Assembly (NCBI GenBank): GCA_031370545.1
Contig: JANMQQ010000465.1
Location: forward strand, 1-33,005
DNA: 33,005 nt
Reading direction: 5' to 3'
Origin: UBA6921 sp031370545
GTDB taxonomy: Bacteria > Pseudomonadota > Gammaproteobacteria > SG8-11
Under the pieces are notes generated by a model. It did no database searches. It was given only the letters and a program-made list of their open reading frames with translations, and was not told where the DNA came from. Of this stretch, positions 1 through 6,530 are shown one piece after another. Every line of letters starts with the position of its first letter. The stretch's first letter is position 1. Both the position numbers and the translations under genes were made by a program.

Positions 1-543
1 ATCGCGAATCAGTAGCGCGTCAATAGGCGGCAGAGTGATCGTGAAGCGCTGTTCGATGTCGTGTGCAATGCGCGGAACGTCGAGCCAGTTGTCAAATACC
101 GGCAGATCGACCTGCGGATTTTCTTCCCATAGGTCAAATGCTTTCAGCACTTCCAGCGGTGGCAATCGCAATGCAGTCACGGCGGGTGGCACGCGACTCG
201 CGGCGATACACGCATCCACACTGTGCACATGCAGGCAGGCACGCGCTTGCGGAAAGGTACGATAAATCGCGCGATGAATGCTGGTCTCGGCCGATGGCTT
301 TTGCGTGGTGCGTAGCCGTTCGATGACGACATCATCACGCACCTCTACCAACAAAAAATCGCTCTCGTCGAGCTGGCCCTTCGGCATGCCGCTGGCGGTG
401 ATCCAGAATCCGGGGCGGGTGTTGTCTTCAACACGCGCACTCAAATTGCCAGCGGTGCCGGGCATCCAGCCGCGCTTGTAAAACTGTCGCGCAATGGCGG
501 CGAGCGCCACACGTGGTTCGAGTTGGTCAAATGTTTTAGCCAT
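1..543 (-). CDS. mtnB: Methylthioribulose-1-phosphate dehydratase (partial, 3' end outside window)
   Basis: The reverse strand is open from an ATG at 541-543 to the window edge, giving 181 residues. The protein is a class II aldolase/adducin fold member and matches MtnB by its N-terminal RGWMPGTAGNLSAR motif, the ITASGMPKG loop, PSAETSIHRAIY and the LHVHSVD zinc-binding segment (His105 and His107 as visible metal ligands, Glu86 as the likely catalytic acid). MtnB dehydrates 5-methylthioribulose-1-phosphate in the cytoplasmic methionine salvage pathway. Family members are about 205-215 residues, so roughly the last 25-30 are missing; the sequence stops at IRD, where the family continues with the third metal histidine. 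The start has no clear Shine-Dalgarno sequence. It is divergent from trxA. Confusion with fuculose aldolase is unlikely because of the SAETSIH motif. Confidence 0.9.
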   Translation of the reverse strand, partial: MAKTFDQLEPRVALAAIARQFYKRGWMPGTAGNLSARVEDNTRPGFWITASGMPKGQLDESDFLLVEVRDDVVIERLRTTQKPSAETSIHRAIYRTFPQARACLHVHSVDACIAASRVPPAVTALRLPPLEVLKAFDLWEENPQVDLPVFDNWLDVPRIAHDIEQRFTITLPPIDALLIRD

Positions 544-688
544 GGATTGTGTCGCGATTGTTACGTGGTGAATACACGATTGGCGGTATGGCGTACAGAC
601 GCGTGCTCTCATACATACACGCTTGCAATACCGGTTCGGTTGGGCTCAAATTGTACCCAATTTAGCGATGCAACTGGAGAATGACTGA

Positions 689-1015
689 GTGAGCGACAAA
701 ATTATCCATGTGACCGATGCCACCTTCGAACAAGTGGTACTGAAATCGAACGAGCCGGTATTAGTCGATTACTGGGCGGATTGGTGCGGGCCCTGCAAAA
801 TGATCGCGCCGATTCTGGATGAGATCGCCGGGGAATACAGCGGGCGGGTCAAGGTCGCCAAGCTTAACATTGATGAAAATCCCAGCACGCCGCCCAAATA
901 CGGCATTCGCGGCATACCGACCTTGATGCTGTTCAAAAATGGCAACGTTGAAGCCACCAAAGTCGGCGCAGTCTCCAAAACACAACTTACCGCTTTCTTA
1001 GACAGCAACATTTAG
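689..1015 (+). CDS. trxA: Thioredoxin 1
   Basis: This 108-residue protein is a canonical thioredoxin. It has the active site WCGPC at residues 32-36, the cis-proline loop GIRGIPT (Pro77), and the usual family length with no extra domain. It acts in the cytoplasm as a dithiol reductant for ribonucleotide reductase, methionine sulfoxide reductases and other partners. The start is a GTG at 689. A GGAGA sequence at 676-680 sits about 8 bases upstream, whereas the nearby ATG at 681 is out of frame and stops after three codons. It lies upstream of rho in the same direction, the arrangement found in many gammaproteobacteria. A slight oddity is NPSTPPKYGI where most homologues read NPGTAPKYGI. Confidence 0.97.
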   Translation: MSDKIIHVTDATFEQVVLKSNEPVLVDYWADWCGPCKMIAPILDEIAGEYSGRVKVAKLNIDENPSTPPKYGIRGIPTLMLFKNGNVEATKVGAVSKTQLTAFLDSNI

Positions 1016-1032
1016 AAAAAAAATTTCCGCAG

Positions 1033-1070
1033 CACTCAAGTTATCAACCCACGTGTCGTTAACTTGAGTG
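1033..1070. repeat. Perfect 11-bp inverted repeat in the trxA-rho intergenic region
   Basis: CACTCAAGTTA at 1033-1043 is repeated in reverse complement at 1060-1070, with a 16-base loop. It begins 18 bases after the trxA stop. No T-run follows on the plus strand, so it is not a standard intrinsic terminator there. It could protect the trxA mRNA 3' end, shape the rho leader, or be an operator. The remaining rho leader (to 1263) holds a pyrimidine-rich, G-poor stretch near 1223-1250 but no ORF. Confidence 0.6.
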
Positions 1071-1263
1071 AGTGGCGAGTCGGCTAGACGATGCATGGTT
1101 TGCGTGCTAGCCTAAGTCCGACTAGAATGACCCAAAGCCAAAACGCGCACGTCTCGGTCTGGCTTCCCCCGGTCAAAACATAATTCCAGGTCCCGTCGGT
1201 TCCCAACGAAATTTTTCGTAGTCGTGTCTGTTCCCTTCGCCTTCCTTTCTGGATGTCCAATCA

Positions 1264-2520
1264 ATGAATCTAACTGAACTCAAGCTACGCTCCCCTTCCG
1301 ATTTAATAGCACTGGCCGAATCGATGAACATCGAAGGCGCCGCCCGATCCCGCAAACAAGACGTCATCTTTTCAATACTGAAATCGCTCGCGCGTAACGG
1401 TGATGACATTTCCGGCGACGGGGTGCTGGAAATTTTGCAGGACGGGTTTGGCTTTCTGCGCTCCGCAGACAGTTCGTATCTGGCCGGGCCCGACGACATC
1501 TATGTTTCGCCCAGTCAAATACGCCGCTTCAACTTACGGACTGGCGACACGGTGTCGGGAAAGATTCGACCTCCCAAGGAAGGCGAGCGTTATTTCGCGC
1601 TGCTGAAAGTCAGCGAGATCAATTTCGAACCGCCGGAAAACTCTAAAAATAAAGTCTTGTTCGAAAACCTTACACCGTTATTCGCTAACAAACGCTTGAA
1701 GCTTGAACGCGGCAACGGCGCCACCGAAGATGTCACGCCACGCATCATTGATCTGGCCGCACCGATTGGCCGAGGCCAGCGCGGCCTGATCGTCGCACCG
1801 CCCAAATCTGGCAAGACCGTAATGTTGCAAGCGATCGCACAGTCGATCGCCACCAATCATCCCGATTGCTATTTGATTGTGTTGCTCATTGATGAGCGTC
1901 CGGAAGAAGTCACCGAAATGTCACGCTCGGTAAAAGCGGAAGTCGTGTCCAGCACCTTCGACGAACCCGCCACCCGCCATGTGCAAGTGGCCGAGATGGT
2001 GATCGAGAAAGCCAAGCGTTTAGTCGAACACAAGCGCGATGTTGTCATTTTGCTCGACACGATCACGCGCCTGGCGCGTGCCTACAACACCGTGGTGCCG
2101 AGCTCCGGCAAAGTGCTCACCGGCGGTGTGGATGCCAATGCCCTGCAACGCCCAAAACGTTTTTTCGGCGCCGCACGCAACATCGAAGAGGGCGGCAGCT
2201 TGACTATTATTGCCACCGCACTCGTCGACACCGGTTCGCGCATGGATGAAGTGATTTACGAAGAATTCAAGGGCACCGGCAACATGGAAATCCACTTGGA
2301 CCGCAAGATGTCCGAGAAGCGCATCTACCCGTCCATCAGCATTAACCGCAGCGGCACGCGCCGCGAAGAGTTAATGGTCAGCCCGGAAGATCTGCAAAAA
2401 ATGTGGATCTTGCGCAAACTGCTCAACCCAATGGACGAATCCGCCGCGATGGAATTCATCATCGACAAATTGCGCGCGACCAAAAATAATTCCGATTTCT
2501 TCGATTCGATGAAACGCTAA
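1264..2520 (+). CDS. rho: Transcription termination factor Rho
   Basis: This 418-residue protein matches full-length Rho. The N-terminal Rho-N helical domain starts MNLTELK, followed by the cold-shock-like RNA-binding domain (about residues 50-125, with DGFGFLRS and the PPKEGERYFALL loop). The RecA-like ATPase core has Walker A APPKSGKT at 178-185, the LLIDERPEEVTEM segment, Walker B VVILLDTITR, and the Q/R loops around KVLTGGVDANAL. It forms a ring hexamer that terminates transcription on C-rich unstructured RNA. The sequence is very close to the enteric type, supporting a gammaproteobacterial origin. A 248-base leader without an ORF precedes it; Rho is autoregulated through its leader in other bacteria, which is inference here. 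The ATG at 1264 is the only sensible start. Confidence 0.98.
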   Translation: MNLTELKLRSPSDLIALAESMNIEGAARSRKQDVIFSILKSLARNGDDISGDGVLEILQDGFGFLRSADSSYLAGPDDIYVSPSQIRRFNLRTGDTVSGKIRPPKEGERYFALLKVSEINFEPPENSKNKVLFENLTPLFANKRLKLERGNGATEDVTPRIIDLAAPIGRGQRGLIVAPPKSGKTVMLQAIAQSIATNHPDCYLIVLLIDERPEEVTEMSRSVKAEVVSSTFDEPATRHVQVAEMVIEKAKRLVEHKRDVVILLDTITRLARAYNTVVPSSGKVLTGGVDANALQRPKRFFGAARNIEEGGSLTIIATALVDTGSRMDEVIYEEFKGTGNMEIHLDRKMSEKRIYPSISINRSGTRREELMVSPEDLQKMWILRKLLNPMDESAAMEFIIDKLRATKNNSDFFDSMKR

Positions 2521-2538
2521 CCACACCTTAGTCTGCAC

Positions 2539-3318
2539 ATGCGATCACTGCGCATCCGCCTTGTTCTAATATTGCTTGCGTTATTCACGCTGCCGGGGTG
2601 CAGCGGCGAATCATATTCGTTGCTGATGCAAGCCGCGCGCTTTGGCGATGTGAAGGGCATTGGGAAATATGCGGCGGAAGGTTTTGACGTTAATGAAAAA
2701 TCCAAGCAGGGCAAAACTGCACTGATTATCGCTGCAGCCGCAGGCCACGCGAGAGCTGTGGAGGCGCTGCTCGACTTGGGCGCGGACGTTCAGACTCAAG
2801 ATAAAAACGGCGCGACCGCACTGGTGCTCGCCGCGACCGAAGGTCATGCCGAAGTGGTGCGGGTATTGCTGAGCCGCGGCGCCAACGTCGCCGCAAAAGA
2901 TCACGATGGCGGCACGGCACTTTTAAATGCGGTATTTTTTGGCTACCGCGATGCGACCGCCGAATTGCTGAAATACAAACAAGGCATCGAGGAACTCGAC
3001 TTAAACGAAGCGGTATTGATTGCCGCCGGCATGGGCCACATCGACATTCTGAAGGACATGATAAAAAGCCATGTCAGCGTCAACGTGATTGGACGCAACA
3101 ACCGCACACCGTTGATGGCGGCGGTCAAGTTCGGTCACTTGGATGCGGTGCGTTTGCTGGTGGAAAATGGCGGTGACCCGACCCCGAAGGACAGCGACGG
3201 CAGCACGGCGTTAACGGTTGCCCAAGAGGTGGGCAACCAAGACATTATCGAAATCATCGAACAGGCACTGATCCCCAAACCCCCCGCCGCACCCCTCGGC
3301 GAAATAAAACGGATTTAG
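2539..3318 (+). CDS. Ankyrin-repeat lipoprotein
   Basis: The protein has 259 residues. It begins with a short charged segment and a hydrophobic stretch ending in LPGC (Cys21), a lipoprotein signal peptide, so the mature protein should be anchored in a membrane and face the periplasm. From about residue 26 to the end it consists of some seven ankyrin repeats, recognisable by repeated TALxxAAxxGHxxxVxxLLxxGAD and DxxGxTAL patterns, followed by a proline-rich tail. Ankyrin repeats bind proteins; the partner is unknown. It starts 18 bases after rho, with no good Shine-Dalgarno site, so it may be read through from rho. It converges with the cytochrome cluster 10 bases away, and that cluster begins with a paralogous ankyrin lipoprotein, which suggests a shared role. 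Confidence 0.85.
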   Translation: MRSLRIRLVLILLALFTLPGCSGESYSLLMQAARFGDVKGIGKYAAEGFDVNEKSKQGKTALIIAAAAGHARAVEALLDLGADVQTQDKNGATALVLAATEGHAEVVRVLLSRGANVAAKDHDGGTALLNAVFFGYRDATAELLKYKQGIEELDLNEAVLIAAGMGHIDILKDMIKSHVSVNVIGRNNRTPLMAAVKFGHLDAVRLLVENGGDPTPKDSDGSTALTVAQEVGNQDIIEIIEQALIPKPPAAPLGEIKRI

Positions 3319-3328
3319 TTTCTACTCC

Positions 3329-4009
3329 TCACCACCACTTGCCCGAGCCTTCGTGCGGCACACTGTGGCAGCGCTCGCAGATGAACAGCGAGAACGCAAC
3401 CTTGTCATGACATACCCCGCAAAATTCTCCGCGCAGCACTTTATTCATCGACACCGGATTAGCACCACGACGCGGAATAAAAATCTTCGGATGGCAGTTG
3501 CTGCAATCCAGCCAGCGCGTGTGTTGCAGATGCGGGAACCGCACGTACGGCATGTCCTTGGTGTTGGTGAACAGGATGTCCATGTCCATCACCAGCATCT
3601 CACCTTTGCCTGTCAAGCTCGGGCGCGGCTGAATTAAACCTTGCTCGAGCGCCTTGACCCAATTGACTTGCTGACGACGATCCAGCGGAAAATCCTTGAG
3701 CGCCACCGTCGGGTCTTGCAGCACGGCGATGGCGTCGTTGCTGGTGTCATGCTTGCCGTCGTCATACAAGGTTTCAACCGATTTTACGGTGACGACACTG
3801 AGCTCCTTGCGTGGCGGATCGGGAATCAATTTGGCTGGTGCTGGAGGATCGTTCAATGCAGGGTCGGAATTCGCTCCGTCACCAGAAACCGTGCTGTCTG
3901 CGGCGGTCTCACGGGTATTTTGCGTCTGACAGCTCGATAACATAACGAACACGCATAACCCGATCACGCCCGGCCAAAAGCGTGAGACCGGCATGTCGGC
4001 TACCACCAT
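3329..4009 (-). CDS. Tri-haem c-type cytochrome lipoprotein (c7-like), second copy
   Basis: The protein has 226 residues. A hydrophobic N-terminus ends in LSSC (Cys27), a good lipobox. A low-complexity Asp/Pro/Ala linker follows, and the C-terminal third carries three CXXCH haem-binding motifs: CSNCH (169-173), CGVCH (197-201) and CERCH (211-215). Extra histidines (HLQH, VPHE) could be distal ligands. This arrangement resembles the c7-type tri-haem domain used for multi-haem electron transfer outside the cytoplasm. The start overlaps the stop of the upstream paralogue by 10 bases, so the two are probably translationally coupled. It shares the segment from QVNWV to the C-terminal KWW with its neighbour, so the pair arose by tandem duplication. 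The electron donor and acceptor are unknown. Confidence 0.85.
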   Translation of the reverse strand: MVVADMPVSRFWPGVIGLCVFVMLSSCQTQNTRETAADSTVSGDGANSDPALNDPPAPAKLIPDPPRKELSVVTVKSVETLYDDGKHDTSNDAIAVLQDPTVALKDFPLDRRQQVNWVKALEQGLIQPRPSLTGKGEMLVMDMDILFTNTKDMPYVRFPHLQHTRWLDCSNCHPKIFIPRRGANPVSMNKVLRGEFCGVCHDKVAFSLFICERCHSVPHEGSGKWW

Positions 4010-4644
4010 TTCTTCGGCGATTTTTCATGCGGCACGCTGTGGCAGCGTTCGCAGATCCACAACGAGAACGCGACCTTGTCATGGCAGCGACCGCAGAATT
4101 CGCCAGCCAAAATTGCATCCATGCCGATTTTGTTAGAACCGCGTTGTGGCTTGAAAATCTTCGGGTGGCAATTGCTGCAATCCAGCCAGCGCGTGTGAGC
4201 GATGTGCGGGAAACGCACCCACGGCATGGAGCCGGTGTTGGTGAACATAATATCCATGTCCATGAACAACATGCCTTCTGCGCCGCTGAGCGTTTCGCGC
4301 GGCTGGATCAATCCCTGATCAAGGGTGGTTACCCAGTTGACGCCCCCGCGCCGGTCTTGCGGAAATTTTGCAAGCGAATCACCGGGCTCCTGCAATGACT
4401 TGATGGCCGGATTTTCGGGATCATGAATGCCGTCGCTGCGTAACGGTTCCGCTTGGACTTTATCAGCAAAATACCGATTGTCGTTAAAGTGCTTACCACC
4501 CTGCCCCACACCGCTATCAACAACGTATTGGGCGGCGCGTGAATTAGGTTTCACCGGCCCAGTAGAATTGTCTACACACGACCCCGTCAGCATGACAACA
4601 CCAACTAGCAGCGTGCGCAGTTGCAATAATTGAGCGGTGCTCAT
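4000..4644 (-). CDS. Tri-haem c-type cytochrome lipoprotein (c7-like), first copy
   Basis: The protein has 214 residues and is paralogous to the next gene downstream. A signal peptide ends at Cys23 (LTGSC; a poorer lipobox than its neighbour's because Thr sits at -3). Three CXXCH motifs lie at 156-160, 184-188 and 198-202, with spacing identical to the neighbour from the second haem on. The conserved core reads GVNWV, DQGLIQPR, MDMDIMFTNT and RFPHIAHTRWLDCSNCH. It is probably a periplasmic electron carrier attached to a membrane. Its ATG overlaps the stop of the upstream ankyrin gene by one base (TGATG), so the ankyrin gene and both cytochromes form one operon. The N-terminal third is not conserved between the two copies. 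Confidence 0.85.
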   Translation of the reverse strand: MSTAQLLQLRTLLVGVVMLTGSCVDNSTGPVKPNSRAAQYVVDSGVGQGGKHFNDNRYFADKVQAEPLRSDGIHDPENPAIKSLQEPGDSLAKFPQDRRGGVNWVTTLDQGLIQPRETLSGAEGMLFMDMDIMFTNTGSMPWVRFPHIAHTRWLDCSNCHPKIFKPQRGSNKIGMDAILAGEFCGRCHDKVAFSLWICERCHSVPHEKSPKKWW

Positions 4645-5180
4645 CAGTACTTACCGCCCGCTGCGTCCAGCAGTTGCAGAATTTCCGTTTGACCTTCTAC
4701 CTTGGCTATTTGCATGGGTGACCGGCCACTCGGATCGCGGATATTAATGGATACGCCATGTGCGATCAGCGCCTTCACCACTTCGATATGCCCGCGATGG
4801 ACCGCCCAAAATAATGCAGTCCAGCTGTTTTCATCGACGGCGTTAACATCGGCGTGACGCTCGATCAAAAGATTTACTAAATCCAAATGCCCTTTAGTCG
4901 CCGCCCGAATCAACGCGGTGCTTCCGCTGTCGTCACGCACATCGACTTTTGCACCGGCGTCGAGCAGCACGCGTACCGCATCGACATGACCCGCGCGCGC
5001 CGCATGCATCAACGCTGTCCAACCGTATTTATTGCGCTCCTCAAGTGAAGCACCCGTTTCAAGTGCTGCGTTTATCTGCGCAGCATCGCCGTCTTGTGCC
5101 AACTTCATCAGCGGCGTATTGCCATCACAGCCGACGAGAAACAGCGCGGCAATGAAAATCCACAACCCCATCTTTTTCAT
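4644..5180 (-). CDS. Ankyrin-repeat lipoprotein, first gene of the cytochrome operon
   Basis: From the preferred start the protein has 178 residues. The frame is open to an ATG at 5216, but the downstream ATG at 5180 gives a proper lipoprotein signal (MKKMGLWIF..., lipobox LVGC, Cys18). It is preceded by GGAAGG about 11 bases upstream and by GGGGAG immediately upstream; the 5216 start has neither. After Cys18 come about five ankyrin repeats, with clear TALMHAARAGH, TALIRAATKGH and TALFWAVHRGH units, ending at residue 178. It is a paralogue of the convergent ankyrin lipoprotein at 2539-3318. Leading an operon with two tri-haem cytochromes suggests it scaffolds or protects an extracytoplasmic electron-transfer complex; that is inference. 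Confidence 0.85.
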   Translation of the reverse strand: MKKMGLWIFIAALFLVGCDGNTPLMKLAQDGDAAQINAALETGASLEERNKYGWTALMHAARAGHVDAVRVLLDAGAKVDVRDDSGSTALIRAATKGHLDLVNLLIERHADVNAVDENSWTALFWAVHRGHIEVVKALIAHGVSINIRDPSGRSPMQIAKVEGQTEILQLLDAAGGKY

Positions 5181-5272
5181 ACTCCCCACTACCCTTCCCA
5201 ATAAGGACCCCATCATAATGACTGACTCGTTGTTCTACAATTGATCTCGCCATCCAACTCAAGACGCGCCCC

Positions 5273-5572
5273 ATGCCGATGTTCGAATGCCCGCACTGCA
5301 ACCAACCGACCGTGACTCTCAAACAAAAATTGCTTGCCAGCAAATGGGTCGACATTATTTGCCTGACCTGTGGCGGACGCAGCTGCGTCTATCCCGCGTT
5401 GCTGGCTGTGCTGTATTTTTTTTACACCTGGGACGTGATGTTGTTCGGTTATCTCACCGTGCACGAGATGAGTGTTTTGTACTTGGGCGTAATGATGGGT
5501 GGCTGGCTATTGCTTGAACTGTTTAGTCTCAGCTTACCGCTGGTTCGTATGAAGCCGAAATCACCTGCATGA
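5273..5572 (+). CDS. Small membrane protein with N-terminal zinc ribbon
   Basis: This 99-residue protein of unknown function begins with a treble-clef/zinc-ribbon-like pair of motifs (CPHC at residues 6-9 and CLTCGG about 25 residues later). Two hydrophobic segments follow (about 42-60 and 68-88), probably membrane helices, and a short basic tail. The start could be ATG 5273 or the in-frame ATG 5279; neither has a clear Shine-Dalgarno site. It is divergent from the ankyrin-cytochrome operon across about 90 bases that must hold both promoters. No family could be assigned from sequence reading. Confidence 0.65.
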   Translation: MPMFECPHCNQPTVTLKQKLLASKWVDIICLTCGGRSCVYPALLAVLYFFYTWDVMLFGYLTVHEMSVLYLGVMMGGWLLLELFSLSLPLVRMKPKSPA

Positions 5573-5671
5573 TGGATTGTCATCAGGCCGACAGAACTTT
5601 CACGCTGCGATTCCAGTCACAAACTAAGCAGTTACGCCGCGTAAACTGCGTCCGATAACCCTTCTGAAATC

Positions 5672-5703
5672 ATTGATCTTGATTGATCGGCACGCAGTAT
5701 AAT
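5672..5703 (+). promoter_or_regulatory. Promoter of the Fur-family gene with an overlapping ATTGATC direct repeat
   Basis: TATAAT at 5698-5703 is a perfect -10 box about 40 bases before the start codon. The -35 position is poor: TTGATC at 5673-5678 gives a long 19-base spacer. ATTGATC occurs twice, at 5672-5678 and 5682-5688, exactly ten bases (about one helical turn) apart and covering the -35 region, which is where a repressor site would be expected. Autoregulation by the downstream Fur-like protein is an inference. Confidence 0.55.
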
Positions 5704-5744
5704 GCTGACCGTAACGGCCAATTTGTTGTGAGGTAACGTGAACT

Positions 5745-6182
5745 ATGAAAGATGTCATGCGCGTTCTGACCGCACTGGGAATCTCACCCACGCAGCAGCG
5801 TCTGGAAATCGCCACCGCGTTGTTGTCCAAACCCCAGCACCTGTCGGCCGAGCAGGTATTGCAACTCGTCAATCAAACCAGCAATACCGTATCCAAAGCG
5901 ACGGTGTACAACACCCTGGGGCTGTTCGCCCGCAAGGGCTTGGTGCGCGAAGTCATCGTTGACCCAAGCAAAGTGTTTTACGATTCCAACACCGAGCATC
6001 ATCATCATTTTTATAATGTCACGACCGGCGAGCTCACCGACGTTGACGTAGCACACCTCGACATCGTGAACCTGCCGCAGCCACCGCATGGCACCCTTTG
6101 CGAAGGCGTCGACGTTATTATTCGCGTGCGCCCGAGCGAAAATGCGGAACCCGCAGAAATCAGTTTGAATCACCGCGCTTGA
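5745..6182 (+). CDS. Fur-family transcriptional regulator (Irr/PerR-like)
   Basis: The protein has 145 residues. The N-terminal winged helix carries the Fur-family signature (ISPTQQRLEIATALL, then SKATVYNTLGLFARKGLVREV, about residues 13-70). The dimerisation part has a run of four histidines at 85-88 followed by FYNVTTGEL, like the HHHHF metal/haem-responsive segment of Irr and some PerR proteins. The C-terminal CXXC pair that binds structural zinc in many Fur/PerR proteins is absent; the only cysteine is Cys119. It is therefore a metal-, peroxide- or haem-responsive DNA-binding repressor, and the signal cannot be fixed from sequence. It has its own promoter with a -10 TATAAT, and a GAGG about 11 bases before the ATG. 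It is monocistronic, followed by tRNA-Thr. Confidence 0.85.
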   Translation: MKDVMRVLTALGISPTQQRLEIATALLSKPQHLSAEQVLQLVNQTSNTVSKATVYNTLGLFARKGLVREVIVDPSKVFYDSNTEHHHHFYNVTTGELTDVDVAHLDIVNLPQPPHGTLCEGVDVIIRVRPSENAEPAEISLNHRA

Positions 6183-6272
6183 CGCATCAAAACCGACTCA
6201 TTACCATCGCTTCCCTCGCTACCTGCAAGTTTCCGCAGTGTCTCTAAACCTCCGCGAGCACATCATCAGCAC

Positions 6273-6348
<76 letters not shown>

Positions 6349-6381
6349 AAATAGAATCCAACGAAGTCCAGCAGAATCCAC

Positions 6382-6406
6382 AAACCCGCGTAACTGCGGG
6401 TTTTTT
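6382..6406 (+). terminator. Intrinsic terminator after tRNA-Thr
   Basis: AAACCCGC (6382-6389) pairs perfectly with GCGGGTTT (6396-6403) around a six-base loop and is followed by further T residues to 6406. It lies 34 bases after the tRNA and before the integrase, so it should end the tRNA transcript and insulate the integrase gene. Confidence 0.85.
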
Positions 6407-6461
6407 GTTGTCCTTATTGTCCGGATACGGCTAAACTCATCCATCGACATCCAGCAACATT

Positions 6462-6502
6462 GGGGGCATTTTCGGGGGCATGAAGCCACCCCCTGGGGGC
6501 AT
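6462..6502 (+). repeat. Three GGGGGCAT repeats upstream of the integrase
   Basis: GGGGGCAT occurs at 6462-6469, 6474-6481 and 6495-6502, in the same orientation. The copies are spaced 12 and 21 bases start to start, between the tRNA terminator and the integrase ribosome binding site. Position and repetition suggest integrase arm-type binding sites or a regulator site for the int promoter. The function is inferred. Confidence 0.5.
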
Positions 6503-6530
6503 TTCGATCAGATGAAGGAGATTGTCCGGT

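Noticed and set aside
5181..5216. Longer N-terminus for the ankyrin lipoprotein of the cytochrome operon
   Set aside because: The extra 12 residues precede a proper signal peptide and have no ribosome binding site.
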